59,326 bases of DNA from Thermomonas hydrothermalis (lineage in GTDB: Bacteria; Pseudomonadota; Gammaproteobacteria; Xanthomonadales; Xanthomonadaceae), in the NCBI RefSeq assembly GCF_900129205.1, contig NZ_FQUK01000014.1, forward strand, positions 1 through 59,326, given 5' to 3'. The translations under genes were made by a program, and so were the position numbers. Of this stretch, positions 47,829-58,149 are shown piece after piece (position 1 is the first letter of the stretch; each line of letters starts with the position of its first letter). Below the pieces are notes generated by a model, which worked only from the letters and a program-made list of their open reading frames with translations, had not been told where the DNA came from and made no database searches.

Positions 47829-48298
47829 CGGCCCTCTCCGATCCGCTGCAGGCGCACCTCGCCGGTCAGCCAGCCGACCTCGACCTGCCAGCCGGCGCCG
47901 GCCGCTTCCAGCCGTAGCTGCCCGCCGGTGGCGGCGCCGTCCGGGAAGAACCGCACCACGCCCAGCTCGGCGTGCTGCGCCCCCAGCAGTTGCTGTCCGC
48001 CGGCGCCACGGAAGCGCAGCACGCCGACATCCGGCAGTTGACCGCGACGGCCTTCGGGTGCCCGCCAACGGCGTTGCCGCACGTCCAGCACGAACTCCTG
48101 CGGCTGCCCGGTGCGGATCGCAAGCGCCCGGGTGAACCGCAGCTGCGCGGCCACCTCACGCGCCGCCTGATGCAGCTGCATGCCGCGCAGGCTGCCGCTG
48201 AAGGCGGTCATCGTAAGCAGCGTGGCCGCAGCGATCAGCACCAGCACCAGCAGCATCTCCAGCAGCGTCATGCCGGCGGCCGGCTGGTGCCCGCGCAT
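47825..48298 (-). CDS. xpsH: Type II secretion minor pseudopilin XpsH (GspH)
   Basis: 157 residues. Leader MRGHQPAAG cut before MTLLEMLLVLVLIAAATLL, Glu at +5, then the GspH/FimT beta domain (AAREVAAQLRFTRALAIRTGQ). Start at ATG 48298, 16 bp after the xpsG stop. It joins the main pseudopilus to the tip. Confidence 0.93.
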   Translation of the reverse strand: MRGHQPAAGMTLLEMLLVLVLIAAATLLTMTAFSGSLRGMQLHQAAREVAAQLRFTRALAIRTGQPQEFVLDVRQRRWRAPEGRRGQLPDVGVLRFRGAGGQQLLGAQHAELGVVRFFPDGAATGGQLRLEAAGAGWQVEVGWLTGEVRLQRIGEGR

Positions 48299-48314
48299 CG
48301 ACCTGCCCCCGTGC

Positions 48315-48746
48315 TTATTCGTAGTGCAGATCGGCGTTGACGCTGTCGCCGCCGGGCTGCCCATCGGCGCCATCGCTGCTGAGATCGAACGGCCGCCCGT
48401 CGCCCGGCACCTTGTAGTGGAACGGATGCATCCAGGCATCGTTGAGGTCGGCCGGCTTGGCATACGGCCCCAACCAGCCGGACACGCCGGGCGGTGCCGT
48501 CACCAGCGCATCCAACGTGGGCGGCAGCCGGCCGGTGTCGAGTTTGTACTGCTCGATCTTCTCGGCCAGGGTTTGCAGCTGGGCCTGGGTGAGCTTGACC
48601 TTGGCGCGATCACCACCGCCCAGGATGCGCGACGCGGCAAACGCCACGATGCCGCCGATCAACACCACGACGACGATGATCTCGATCAGCGAAAACCCGC
48701 GCTGGGCAGCGTGGGACAGGGGACGCAGGGAACGGGGTCTGGACAT
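48315..48746 (-). CDS. xpsG: Type II secretion major pseudopilin XpsG (GspG)
   Basis: 143 residues, the major subunit of the pseudopilus. Leader of 17 residues ends in QRG, cut before FSLIEIIVVVVLIGGIVAF with Glu at +5. The C-terminal region has the GspG features YKLDTGRLPPTLDALV, WLGPYAKP, DAWMHPFHY and an acidic SSDGADGQPGGDSVNAD calcium-site-like loop. Confidence 0.97.
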   Translation of the reverse strand: MSRPRSLRPLSHAAQRGFSLIEIIVVVVLIGGIVAFAASRILGGGDRAKVKLTQAQLQTLAEKIEQYKLDTGRLPPTLDALVTAPPGVSGWLGPYAKPADLNDAWMHPFHYKVPGDGRPFDLSSDGADGQPGGDSVNADLHYE

Positions 48747-48791
48747 GGGAGTTTGGTTTTCCGTGGAAGCAACTAAAAACCGTGCGGACGC

Positions 48792-50009
48792 TCAACCGAC
48801 GGCGTTGGTGAGATCGTAGATTGGCGCCAGCACGGAGAGGATGACCGCGCCGATCACCAGTGCCAGCAGCAAGGTCACCGCCGGCACCAGCGCGGCCAGC
48901 AATCGCTCGATGCTGGCCTGGGTGTCCTGCTCGAACACGTCGGCCGCCTTCAGCAGCATGGCCTCGAGCTGGCCGGACTCCTCGCCGACCTGGATCATCT
49001 GGATCGCCAGCGCCGGAAAGCCCTTGGTGCGTGCCAGCGCTGCCGCCAGACTAAGGCCGTTTTTCACCTCGTCGATGACCGTCTCCAGCTGCGCGGCCAG
49101 CACGCGGTTGCTCAGCACGTTGCGGGCGATGCCCAAGGCGGTGATCAGCGGCACGCCGTTGCCCAGCAGGGTGCCGAGCGTGCGCGCCAGCCGTGCGGTT
49201 TCCAGCCGGGCCAGCAACGCACCCAGGCGCGGACGCGCCAGCAACCAGCCATCCAGCCGCTGCAGGAAAACCAGATCGCGGCGCAGCCGTTCCACCGTGA
49301 GCACGGCCAGCAGGGGCAGCGCCAGCAGCACGATCCAGCCCGCCCGCACCCACTGCCCGACCGTAAGCACAGTGCGAGAAAACCACGGCAGATCCGCCCC
49401 CAGGCTGTCATACATCGCGGCGAACTGCGGCACCACATAGCCCAGCAGGAACAGCAGCGACAGCCCCACCATCACCAACAGGATGGCCGGATAGACCAGG
49501 GCATTGATGACCCGGGCGCGCAAGCGGTGCACCCGTTCCAGATAGTCGGCCAGGCGTTGCAGGGTGGGCGCCAGGCTGCCGCCCGCCTCGCCGGCCCGCA
49601 CCATGTTCACGTACAGACGGCTGAACGCACCGTGCTGGCGTTCCAGCGCCGCCGACAGCGACGCGCCCTCACGCACCGCGTCCCGCACGTCGGCGATGAT
49701 CCGCCGCGCCGCCGGTTCATCGGGCTGCGCCATCAGGATGCCCAGCGCCCGATCCAACGGCTGCCCGGCGGCGAGCAGAGTGGCCAACTGCTGGGTGAAG
49801 CGCACCAGCCGCTCGCCGGCAAACGGCGCTGGCCGCAGCAAAGACCGCCAGGAGGTCAGCCCGGTGCCCGTGCCGGCTAGCACCACCTGCACCGGCAGAT
49901 GGCCCTGCTCCTGCAGACGGGCGGCCAACTCGGCTGCGCTGGCCGCCTCCAGCTGACCTTCCAGCAGTTCGCCACGTGCGTTCAGGGCCTGGTAGCGGAA
50001 CAGCGGCAC
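48792..50009 (-). CDS. xpsF: Type II secretion platform protein XpsF (GspF)
   Basis: 405 residues. It begins MPLFRYQALNARGE and contains two T2SSF repeats (about 68-190 and 270-393) with three transmembrane helices, including ARVINALVYPAILLVMVGLSLLFLLGYVVPQF-type segments and the GEESGQLEAML motif in the second repeat. It couples the ATPase to pseudopilus assembly. Three bases separate it from xpsE. Confidence 0.97.
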   Translation of the reverse strand: MPLFRYQALNARGELLEGQLEAASAAELAARLQEQGHLPVQVVLAGTGTGLTSWRSLLRPAPFAGERLVRFTQQLATLLAAGQPLDRALGILMAQPDEPAARRIIADVRDAVREGASLSAALERQHGAFSRLYVNMVRAGEAGGSLAPTLQRLADYLERVHRLRARVINALVYPAILLVMVGLSLLFLLGYVVPQFAAMYDSLGADLPWFSRTVLTVGQWVRAGWIVLLALPLLAVLTVERLRRDLVFLQRLDGWLLARPRLGALLARLETARLARTLGTLLGNGVPLITALGIARNVLSNRVLAAQLETVIDEVKNGLSLAAALARTKGFPALAIQMIQVGEESGQLEAMLLKAADVFEQDTQASIERLLAALVPAVTLLLALVIGAVILSVLAPIYDLTNAVG

Positions 50010-50012
50010 GAC

Positions 50013-51731
50013 TCAGGCCTCCTCGGTCACACGCAGGACTTCCTCGATGGTCGTCTCCCCGCGCAACGCCTTGACGATGCCGACTTCGTACATGGTCGCC
50101 ATGCCAGCTTGACGGGCCAGCTGCTCCAGCTCGTCCATGCCGGCATGCCGCATCACCGCTCGCCGCAGGGTGTCGTCCATCACCAGCAGCTCCATGATGG
50201 TGGTGCGGCCCAGATAGCCGGTTGGGGTCAGCGGCGACGGCACCGGCCGGTACAGGTAGATGGTGCCCTCCGGCTGGAACCGGCGCAGGTCGAACTTCTC
50301 GATCTCCTCCGGCGAGGCCGGATAGCGCTGCGCATGGGTGGGTTCAAGCCGACGCACCAGGCGCTGGGCCAGGATGCCGTTGACGGTGGAGGTCAGCAGG
50401 TAATCCTCCACGCCCATGTCGAGCAGGCGGGTGATGCCGCCGGCCGCGTTGTTGGTGTGCAGCGTGGACAGCACCAGGTGGCCGGTGAGCGCGGACTGGA
50501 TGGCGATCCGCGCGGTTTCCAGATCGCGCATCTCGCCGATCATGATGATGTCGGGGTCCTGGCGGACGATGCTGCGCAGGGCGTTGGCAAAATCCAGCCC
50601 GATCTGCGGGCGCACCTGGATCTGGTTGATGCCCTCGATCTGGTACTCCACCGGGTCTTCGACGGTGATGATCTTGACCTTCGGGGTGTTGAGCCGACTG
50701 AGCGCGGTGTAGAGCGTGGTGGTCTTGCCAGACCCGGTCGGGCCGGTGACCAGCAGGATGCCGTGCGGCTGCTCCAGCACCTTGAGAAAGCGCGGCATGA
50801 ACGCCGGCCCAAAGCCCAGCCGCTCGAAATCCAGCACCACCGTCTCGCGGTCGAGCAGGCGCATCACCACCGACTCACCATGCGCGGTGGGCACCGTGCT
50901 CACGCGCAAATCCAGCTCCTTGCCCTGCACCCGCATGACGATGCGGCCATCCTGCGGCAGGCGGCGTTCGGCGATGTTGAGCCGAGCCATGATCTTGATG
51001 CGGCTGACGATGGCGGCAGCCAGATGCGTCGGCGGGCTTTCGCCTTCCTCCAGCACGCCGTCGATGCGGTAGCGCAGCTTGAGCCGGGTTTCGAACGGTT
51101 CGATGTGAATATCAGATGCGCGCAGCTCCACCGCCCGCTGGATGATCAGATTGACCAGCCGGATCACCGGCGCTTCCGAGGCCAGGTCGCGCAGGTGCTC
51201 GATGTCGTCCGGGCTGGTCTCACTCCCCTCGGCGACTTCGACGATGCCTTCCATCGCGCTGCGGCCCTGGCCGTACCAGCGCTCGATCAGTTCGTCGATC
51301 TCGCTGCGCAGCGCCACCGCGGGCCGCACCGGCCGCCCCAGCGCCAGCTGCACGGCTTCCAGCACATACGGATCCTGGGGATCGGCCAGCAGCACCTCCA
51401 CACCGTCGGCATCGGCCGCCACCGCCACCACGTGGAACTGCTTCATGAAGCGCAGTCGCAGGCTGACCGCCTCAGGCGGCAGCGCCGGCAGGTCGCGGGT
51501 GCTGCGCAGCGGCAACCCCAGCACCGCCGCACAAGCCTCGGCATGGTCACGCTCGGAGACCAGCCCCAGCCGGCCCAGCAGCACCAGCAGGTCACCACCG
51601 TCCTGCTCCTGCAGGCGGCGCGCGCGGGCCAGGTCGGCCTCCTTCAGCTTGCCCCGCTGCAGCAGCAACTCGGCGATTCGGGCATCGACCTCGCCCTGCG
51701 CGGCCTGCGGCTGGTTGACCACTGCGCTCAC
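50013..51731 (-). CDS. xpsE: Type II secretion ATPase XpsE (GspE)
   Basis: 572 residues. An N-terminal MshEN-like domain that binds XpsL precedes the RecA-like core: Walker A GPTGSGKTTT, the DPVEYQIEGI Asp box, Walker B-type DPDIIMIGEMRD, and the LVLSTLHTNNA His box. It powers pseudopilus growth. The four zinc-binding cysteines seen in enterobacterial GspE (LCPHC and GCxxC) are all absent: the equivalent positions read LEPTH and PSPLTPTGY. Start is GTG 51731 with GGAGG seven bases upstream. First gene of the xps operon, 79 bp after purL. Confidence 0.97.
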   Translation of the reverse strand: MSAVVNQPQAAQGEVDARIAELLLQRGKLKEADLARARRLQEQDGGDLLVLLGRLGLVSERDHAEACAAVLGLPLRSTRDLPALPPEAVSLRLRFMKQFHVVAVAADADGVEVLLADPQDPYVLEAVQLALGRPVRPAVALRSEIDELIERWYGQGRSAMEGIVEVAEGSETSPDDIEHLRDLASEAPVIRLVNLIIQRAVELRASDIHIEPFETRLKLRYRIDGVLEEGESPPTHLAAAIVSRIKIMARLNIAERRLPQDGRIVMRVQGKELDLRVSTVPTAHGESVVMRLLDRETVVLDFERLGFGPAFMPRFLKVLEQPHGILLVTGPTGSGKTTTLYTALSRLNTPKVKIITVEDPVEYQIEGINQIQVRPQIGLDFANALRSIVRQDPDIIMIGEMRDLETARIAIQSALTGHLVLSTLHTNNAAGGITRLLDMGVEDYLLTSTVNGILAQRLVRRLEPTHAQRYPASPEEIEKFDLRRFQPEGTIYLYRPVPSPLTPTGYLGRTTIMELLVMDDTLRRAVMRHAGMDELEQLARQAGMATMYEVGIVKALRGETTIEEVLRVTEEA

Positions 51732-51810
51732 ACCCACCCCTCCCAAGGTTTCCGGCCGTGACTTTAGCAGGCCGGCCCGGCCACCCACAGGGCGCGCCGG
51801 GATGCGCTGC

Positions 51811-54800
51811 TCAGCCCAGCCAGACCCGGGCGTTGCGGAACATCCGCAACCAGGGCGAATCCTCCGGCCAGTCGCGCGGGGCCCAGCTGAAGTTGACGGT
51901 GCGCAGGGTGCGTTCGGGATGCGGCATCAGGATGGTCACTCGGCCATCGCGGCTGGTCACCCCGGCGATCCCGTCGGGCGACCCATTGGGATTGGCCGGA
52001 TAGGCGGTGGCGATGCGGTCGCCATCCATGTAGCGCGCAGCCACGGCCACTGCGGCTTGATCAGCGGCGTCGGCAAACACCGCCCGCCCCTCGCCATGTG
52101 CCACCGCCACCGGAATACGCGACCCGGCCATGCCCTGCAGCAACACCGACGGCGAAGCCGCCACTTCCAGCAGCGCCAGACGCGCTTCGTACTGCTCGCT
52201 GGCATTGCGCTGGAACGTCGGCCAGTGCTCGCTACCGGGGATGAGTTCGCGCAACCGCGCCAGCATCTGACAGCCGTTGCAGATCCCCAGGGCAAAGGTG
52301 TCCGGACGCGCAAAGAACGCGGCAAACATCGCCCGCAACGCCGGTCGTTCTAGGATCGAGGTCGCCCAGCCGCGACCGGCGCCCAGCACATCGCCATAGC
52401 TGAAGCCGCCGCAGGCGGCCAGGCCGTGGAAGTCGTTCAGATCGAAGCGACCGGCAATCAGATCGCTCATGTGCACATCAAAGGCATCAAAGCCAGCCCG
52501 GTCGAAGCCGTAGGCCATCTCCATCTGGCTGTTGACGCCCTGCTCGCGCAGGATCGCCACCTTCGGCCGTGCCCCGCGAGCGATGTAGGGCGCGGCCACG
52601 TCTTCGGCCGCATCGAACGTCAGCAGCGGCTGCAGGCCCGGGGCATCGAAGCGGCGCGCGGAGGCGTGTTCGCTGTCGGCACACGCTGGGTTGTCGCGCA
52701 GCCGCTGCATGGCGTGGGTGACCGACCACCAGGCATCGAACAACGCTTCCCAGCGCCATTGCGCCAGCTCCTGATCGCCGTCGGCGATCCGGATCACCGG
52801 CGTCGTGAGCGGCACCGCGATCCGCTGGGCGCATTCCACCAGCCCGTGCCGCGCCACCAGATCGGCAAAGGCGGCGCGCTCGGCCACCGGCACCTGCACC
52901 ACCGCGCCCAGCTCTTCGTTGAACAGCGCACGCAGCGGGTCTTCGTCGCGCCCCTCGCCCCAACCATCAAGGCGAATCTCCAACCCGACGTGCGAGGCAA
53001 ACGCCATCTCGCACAGGGTGGCAAACACGCCACCGTCGGAGCGGTCGTGATAGGCCAGCAACATGCCGTCGGCGCGAGCATCGCGGATCAGCTCGAACAG
53101 CGCACGCAGGCGCTCGGGATCGTCGAGATCGGGCGTTTCGCCACCAAATGCCGGCAGCGCCGCCCCGCCATTGGCCTGCGGGTAGCACTGCGCCAGCACC
53201 GAGCCGCCCATGCGCTGGCGACCAGCACCCAGGCCGATCAGCCACAGTTCGGTTTCCATGTCCTTGCGCAGCAACGGGGTCAGCTGCGCCCGCACGTCCG
53301 GCACCGGCGCAAACGCCGAGACCACCAGGGACACCGGCGACACCACCTTGTGCGTGCCGGCGGCGTCCTGCCACTGCGCCTGCATCGACAGCGAATCCTT
53401 GCCGACCGGAATCGCCAGCTCCAGCGCCGGGCACAAGGCCATCCCGACCGCTTTGACCGCATCGAACAGGCGGGCATCTTCGCCCGGATGCCCGGCCGCC
53501 GCCATCCAGTTAGCCGACAGTTTGATCCGGTCGAGCGCCTCCACCGGTGCCGCCAGCAGATTGGTGATCGCCTCGCCGACCGCCATCCGCGCCGACGCAG
53601 CCGGGTCCAGCAGCGCCAGCGGGGCGCGCTCACCGATCGCCATCGCCTCACCGGCCACGCCTTCGTAGTCGGCCAAGGTCAGCGCGCAATCGGCCACCGG
53701 CAGCTGCCAAGGCCCCACCATCTGGTCGCGCGCGGTCAGACCGCCGACGCTGCGGTCGCCGATCGTGACCAGAAACGCTTTCGCCGCCACCGACGGATGC
53801 GCCAGCACGCGCAGGCCGGCCTCGTGCAGGTCGATCTGTGCGGTCTGCACCTGCGGCCAGCGCGGCGCCGGCGGATGCACGGTGTCGCGGTGCATCTTCG
53901 GCGGCTTGCCAAACAGCACGTCCATCGGCAGGTCGATCACCGGCGGCTGACCGGCGTAGCCCACCCGCAGCCGTTCTTCGGCCGTGGCGACGCCCACCAC
54001 CGCAAACGGGCAGCGCTCACGTGCGCACAGGGCGGCGAACTCGGCCACCCGCGCCTGCGGAATGCCCAGCACGTAGCGTTCCTGCGACTCGTTGCACCAC
54101 AGCTGCATCGGCGACAGCGAGGGATCGTCGCTGGGCACCTTGCCCAGATCGATCTCACCGCCCACCCCGGAGTCGTGCAGCAACTCGGGAATGGCATTGG
54201 ACAGGCCACCGGCGCCGACGTCGTGGATGGTGAGGATCGGGTTGTCCTCGCCCAGCGCCACGCAGCGGTCGATGACCTCCTGCGCACGGCGCTGCATCTC
54301 GGGGTTGTCGCGCTGCACCGAGGCGAAATCGAGCGCCTCGGCAGACTCGCCCGAAGCGACCGAACTGGCGGCACCGCCGCCCAGCCCGATCAGCATCGCC
54401 GGCCCGCCCAGCACCACCACCGCATCGCCCGGCGCCAGCCGACGCTTTTGCACCTGGCTGCGGTCGATCGTGCCCAGCCCACCCGCCAGCATGATCGGCT
54501 TGTCGTAGCCGCGGATCAGCCCGTCCTGTTCGACCAGCTCGAAACTGCGGAAATACCCCGCCAGATTGGGGCGGCCGAATTCGTTGTTGAATGCCGCGGC
54601 GCCCAACGGGCCATCGCGCATGATCTCGAAGGCGGAGGCCATGCGCGGATTGAGCGAACGCGGCGCCTCCCACGGCTGCGCCAGGGTGGGGATGCGCAGA
54701 TGCGATACCGAAAACCCGCATAGCCCGGCCTTGGGCCGACCGCCGCGACCGGTGGCGCCCTCGTCGCGGATCTCGCCACCGGCACCCGTGGAAGCCCCCG

Positions 54801-55704
54801 GAAACGGGGCGATCGCGGTCGGGTGGTTGTGGGTTTCCACCTTGATGCAGAAGGCACTGTCGAGCACTGGCTCGCTGCGGTAGCGCCCGCTGTGCGGATC
54901 CGGCCGCCAGCGCGCCGCCCGGTAGCCTTCCACCACGGCCGCGTTGTCGCTGTAGGCCGACAGCACATGCTGCGGCGTGCGCGCATGGGTGTGGCGAATC
55001 ATCTTGAACAGCGACAGCGGCTGCGGCTGGCCATCGATGGTCCAGCTGGCATTGAAGATCTTGTGCCGGCAGTGCTCGGAGTTGGCCTGCGCGAACATCA
55101 TCAGTTCGACGTCATGCGGATCGCGCCCCAGCTCGGTATAGCGCGCCCGCAGGTAGTCGATCTCATCCGTCGCCAGCGCCAGCCCAAGCCGGGCATTGGC
55201 CTGCTCCAACGTCGCCAGCGGAATCACCTCCAGCGGCCCCGGCGGCGGCGCCGCAAACAAGGCCGCCCCCTGCGCACGCTCGGTCAGCACCGACTGCGTC
55301 ATCGGGTCATGCAACTGCCGCAACAGCGCCTGTTGCTGCGCAGCGTCCTCTGGCCAGCCAATCAGGTCGATGCGCATCCCGCGCTCGACTCGATGCACCG
55401 GCAACCCGGCCCCGCGCACCAGCTCGGTGGCCTTGCTGGCCCAGGGCGAGAGCGTGCCCAGGCGCGGCACCACATACCGGCTGACAGCCCCCGGCGCGGG
55501 CGGCGCCATTGCCTCACCAGCTTCGAGGATGCGGCCCAGCGTGGCCAGATCGGGCTGCGCCCCCGGTTCGGGATCGACCCAATACGCATGCCAGGCACCG
55601 GTGATACGGATGCCGGGTACCACGGCATCCAGACGAGCTTGCAGACGGTCGCGACGGAACGGCGACAGGGCGGAAGCGCCCTCGAGGACGATCATGTCCG
55701 GCAA
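51811..55704 (-). CDS. purL: Phosphoribosylformylglycinamidine synthase, large single-chain form
   Basis: 1297 residues, the long gammaproteobacterial type with the glutaminase fused. N-terminal PurS-like domain, then two ATP-binding halves ([45 protein letters not shown]), and a C-terminal class I amidotransferase with catalytic Cys in [10 protein letters not shown] and the His-Glu pair in PHPERTLRT. It converts FGAR to FGAM in purine synthesis. A second ATG three codons in (MIVLEG, 55695) is an alternative start. Confidence 0.98.
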   Translation of the reverse strand: MPDMIVLEGASALSPFRRDRLQARLDAVVPGIRITGAWHAYWVDPEPGAQPDLATLGRILEAGEAMAPPAPGAVSRYVVPRLGTLSPWASKATELVRGAGLPVHRVERGMRIDLIGWPEDAAQQQALLRQLHDPMTQSVLTERAQGAALFAAPPPGPLEVIPLATLEQANARLGLALATDEIDYLRARYTELGRDPHDVELMMFAQANSEHCRHKIFNASWTIDGQPQPLSLFKMIRHTHARTPQHVLSAYSDNAAVVEGYRAARWRPDPHSGRYRSEPVLDSAFCIKVETHNHPTAIAPFPGASTGAGGEIRDEGATGRGGRPKAGLCGFSVSHLRIPTLAQPWEAPRSLNPRMASAFEIMRDGPLGAAAFNNEFGRPNLAGYFRSFELVEQDGLIRGYDKPIMLAGGLGTIDRSQVQKRRLAPGDAVVVLGGPAMLIGLGGGAASSVASGESAEALDFASVQRDNPEMQRRAQEVIDRCVALGEDNPILTIHDVGAGGLSNAIPELLHDSGVGGEIDLGKVPSDDPSLSPMQLWCNESQERYVLGIPQARVAEFAALCARERCPFAVVGVATAEERLRVGYAGQPPVIDLPMDVLFGKPPKMHRDTVHPPAPRWPQVQTAQIDLHEAGLRVLAHPSVAAKAFLVTIGDRSVGGLTARDQMVGPWQLPVADCALTLADYEGVAGEAMAIGERAPLALLDPAASARMAVGEAITNLLAAPVEALDRIKLSANWMAAAGHPGEDARLFDAVKAVGMALCPALELAIPVGKDSLSMQAQWQDAAGTHKVVSPVSLVVSAFAPVPDVRAQLTPLLRKDMETELWLIGLGAGRQRMGGSVLAQCYPQANGGAALPAFGGETPDLDDPERLRALFELIRDARADGMLLAYHDRSDGGVFATLCEMAFASHVGLEIRLDGWGEGRDEDPLRALFNEELGAVVQVPVAERAAFADLVARHGLVECAQRIAVPLTTPVIRIADGDQELAQWRWEALFDAWWSVTHAMQRLRDNPACADSEHASARRFDAPGLQPLLTFDAAEDVAAPYIARGARPKVAILREQGVNSQMEMAYGFDRAGFDAFDVHMSDLIAGRFDLNDFHGLAACGGFSYGDVLGAGRGWATSILERPALRAMFAAFFARPDTFALGICNGCQMLARLRELIPGSEHWPTFQRNASEQYEARLALLEVAASPSVLLQGMAGSRIPVAVAHGEGRAVFADAADQAAVAVAARYMDGDRIATAYPANPNGSPDGIAGVTSRDGRVTILMPHPERTLRTVNFSWAPRDWPEDSPWLRMFRNARVWLG

Positions 55705-55801
55705 CAGGTGGTGAACGGACGGCCATTGTAGCCGAGCAGCCGTGGTCGGCTGCGCGGCTTTCCCAGGCGGGCGGGAACCGTTGCGGTGGCCGCCTCAGGC
55801 C

Positions 55802-56611
55802 TCAGCGGCCATTGGCCTTCAGCGCCGCCAGCCGCTTGACCAATTGCTCCGGCGGCAGGTAACCGCCGAGGAAATCCCCCTCGGGAGTGAGCAGCATCGG
55901 CGTGCCCTCCAGCCCCATGCGCTGGCCGGCGCGGTACTGCATGTCCACCGGGGTGCGGGTGCAGCCGGGGGCCAGCGGCACCGGACGGTCATTCTTGGCA
56001 TCGGTCAGCGCCTTGCGCCGGTCGGGGGCGCACCACACCGCCACCATCTTGCGATAGTCGTCGCTGCCAAGACCGGCCCGCGGGAACGCCAGATACTCGA
56101 CGCGGATGCCGAGATCGTTGTAACGGGCGATATCGGAGTGGAACTTGCGGCAGTAACCGCATTCCACGTCGGTCAGCACGATCACCGTGTAGCGGGTCTG
56201 CCCCTTGGGTGCAAACACGATACGGTCGTCTTCGGGCAGGCTCTGCAGAATGCGCTTGCGCACCTTGGCCATCGCCTGCTCGCTGAGATCACTGCGTTTG
56301 GCCAGATCCACCAGGCTGCCCTGGAACATGTACTTGCCGTCGTCACTGACGTACACCACGGCGCCACCGGCGACGACCTGACGGAATCCGGGGATCGGGG
56401 CCGGCCCGATGTCGTCGATGGTGATGCCTGGCACCAGTGCCTGCAGCGCCGCCCGTGCGCGCGCCTCCGGACTGCCGTCGGCAATCGGCGGCAATGCCGA
56501 CGCTGGCGCATCGGCGGCCTTGGGGGGCGTGGCAGCCGCCGGAGCGGGACCAGACTGGGCACAGGCAGACAGGCTGACGCCCAGCAACAGGGCGAGTGCA
56601 AACGCTTTCAT
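55802..56611 (-). CDS. dsbC: Disulfide isomerase DsbC, lipoprotein-like
   Basis: 269 residues. The N-terminus MKAFALALLLGVSLSACAQ is a lipoprotein-type signal (Cys17) rather than a plain Sec signal, followed by a Pro/Ala spacer. The DsbC dimerisation domain (ARAALQALVPGITIDDIGPAPIPGF) and a thioredoxin domain with CGYC and the cis-Pro GTPML follow; a second Cys pair (WCAPD, APGC) matches the structural disulfide of DsbC. It needs reduction by DsbD, encoded in this window. The xerD-dsbC order is as in E. coli. Confidence 0.93.
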   Translation of the reverse strand: MKAFALALLLGVSLSACAQSGPAPAAATPPKAADAPASALPPIADGSPEARARAALQALVPGITIDDIGPAPIPGFRQVVAGGAVVYVSDDGKYMFQGSLVDLAKRSDLSEQAMAKVRKRILQSLPEDDRIVFAPKGQTRYTVIVLTDVECGYCRKFHSDIARYNDLGIRVEYLAFPRAGLGSDDYRKMVAVWCAPDRRKALTDAKNDRPVPLAPGCTRTPVDMQYRAGQRMGLEGTPMLLTPEGDFLGGYLPPEQLVKRLAALKANGR

Positions 56612-56689
56612 CACGGCTCCGGGGTCGATATCACGGGAACCGGCGCAGGGGCACCGGGAGTGGGCGCATTCTCGCACGCGCATCGCCGC

Positions 56690-57652
56690 TCAGGCGCGCG
56701 GATGGTGACGGGCGTGCAACTGGCGCAGGCGGTCACGCGCGACCAGGGTGTAAATCTGGGTCGTGGACAGCGAGCTGTGGCCCAGCAGCATCTGCAAGGC
56801 GCGCAGGTCGGCACCGTGGTTGAGCAGATGGGTGGCAAAGCTGTGGCGCAGGCCGTGCGGGCTGACCCGGGCGGGGTCGATCCCGGCCACAGCGGCAAAC
56901 CGCTTGATCCGCGCCCAGAACGCCTGCCGGGTGGGAACGCCGCCACCCGGCTCGAGAAACAAGGCAGTCACCGCCGCAGGCGTGCGCGCACCCGCCAGCA
57001 GCTTGGGCCGGGCCTCGGCCAGATAGCGCTCCAGCCAGTGCCGGGCTTCCTCACCCAGCGGCACCAGCCGTTCCTTGTCGCCCTTGCCGCGCACCCGCAG
57101 CAGCCCCTGGCGCAGATTGACTGCGGTGGCGGGCAAAGTGACCAGCTCGCTCACCCGTAATCCGCAGGCATACATCAGCTCCAGCATCGCGCGATCACGT
57201 AGTCCCTCGACCGTGGCGGGATCGGGCGCTTCCAGCAGTGCTGCCACCTGGGCTTCCGACAACGCCTTGGGCAGCGGCCTTGGCAGCGTGGGCGACTGCA
57301 ACAGGGCGCTGGGGTCATCGCTGCGCCAGCCGCAACGCAGGGCATGCCCGTAGAACGCATGCAGCCCACTCAGCAGGCGCGCGGTACTGCGCGGGGCATA
57401 TCCGGCGCCGGCGCGATGCGCCAGAAAGTCGAACAGCGCGGCCTGCCCGGCGGCAAGCAGACCGCCGTGGCCGGCACCGCGCAACCAGCGCGCCAGCCCC
57501 TGCAGGTCGGCGCGGTAGGCCGTAAGACTGGCCTTGGCCAGCCCGCGCTCGGCCCACAGCGCATCCAGAAACTGCTCGATCACCGCCGCATCCTCGGGGT
57601 GCAGCGGTGGCAACCGGTGGTGGGCACGGCGGCGATCGGCGGCGGTCGGCAT
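56690..57652 (-). CDS. xerD: Tyrosine recombinase XerD
   Basis: 320 residues from ATG 57652. The N-terminal SAM-like domain ([33 protein letters not shown]) is followed by the catalytic domain with the full set: Arg in GLRVSELV, Lys in [13 protein letters not shown]-x-x-R in SPHGLRHSF, His in [10 protein letters not shown], and Tyr in QIYT. It resolves chromosome dimers at dif with XerC. The frame could extend 19 codons upstream but would then overlap the divergent RDD gene. It is divergent from that gene by 47 bp. Confidence 0.95.
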   Translation of the reverse strand: MPTAADRRRAHHRLPPLHPEDAAVIEQFLDALWAERGLAKASLTAYRADLQGLARWLRGAGHGGLLAAGQAALFDFLAHRAGAGYAPRSTARLLSGLHAFYGHALRCGWRSDDPSALLQSPTLPRPLPKALSEAQVAALLEAPDPATVEGLRDRAMLELMYACGLRVSELVTLPATAVNLRQGLLRVRGKGDKERLVPLGEEARHWLERYLAEARPKLLAGARTPAAVTALFLEPGGGVPTRQAFWARIKRFAAVAGIDPARVSPHGLRHSFATHLLNHGADLRALQMLLGHSSLSTTQIYTLVARDRLRQLHARHHPRA

Positions 57653-57699
57653 ACCGTTAGCGTAACGGCTGGCAGACGTGCGGTCTGTATTCTGTGGCG

Positions 57700-58131
57700 A
57701 TGCACTCACGCACCCCGCCCCTGATCGGCTGGCGCCTGCTAGCCCTGCTGTATGACCTGCTGCCGGCCCTGGGCCTGTGGTTTCTGGTCGCCGCCCTGTT
57801 CACCGTCGTGCATGGCGATGCCATCCGCGGCGGGCCTTGGGGCTGGCTGGAACTGGCGGCACTCTGGCTAGTCACCGGTCTGTACGCCAGCCTGAGCTGG
57901 CGACGCGGCGGCCAGACCCTGGGGATGCGGCCATGGCGGCTGCACCTGGTAGCAAGCGATGGCCACACGCCACCGCGCTGGTCGGCGCTGTGGCGCCGCT
58001 ATGCCATCGGGACACTGTCGCTGCTGGCCGGCGGGCTGGGTTTCTGGTGGGCCTGGATCGACCGCGCCGGGCTGACCTGGCACGACCGCGCCAGCGGCAC
58101 CCACCTGCAACGACGCCCCAAAACCACCTGA
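57700..58131 (+). CDS. RDD-family membrane protein
   Basis: 143 residues with three hydrophobic segments. The family signature reads in divergent form: [16 protein letters not shown] at the N-terminus (R and D of the RDD pattern) and [16 protein letters not shown] in the middle, ending in [18 protein letters not shown]. Start ATG 57700; a GTG two codons earlier is possible. It is 18 bp upstream of the CPBP gene and divergent from xerD. Function unknown for most RDD proteins. Confidence 0.88.
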   Translation: MHSRTPPLIGWRLLALLYDLLPALGLWFLVAALFTVVHGDAIRGGPWGWLELAALWLVTGLYASLSWRRGGQTLGMRPWRLHLVASDGHTPPRWSALWRRYAIGTLSLLAGGLGFWWAWIDRAGLTWHDRASGTHLQRRPKTT

Positions 58132-58149
58132 CGCGACCAGAGCCTCTCC

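Noticed and set aside
41365..51731. A prepilin peptidase (xpsO/pilD) within the secretion cluster
   Set aside because: No peptidase-like frame was found in the window; it must be encoded elsewhere, as is usual in xanthomonads.
52426..54723. A 765-codon plus-strand frame opposite purL
   Set aside because: Antisense shadow; composition dominated by Arg, His and Gln, no domain.
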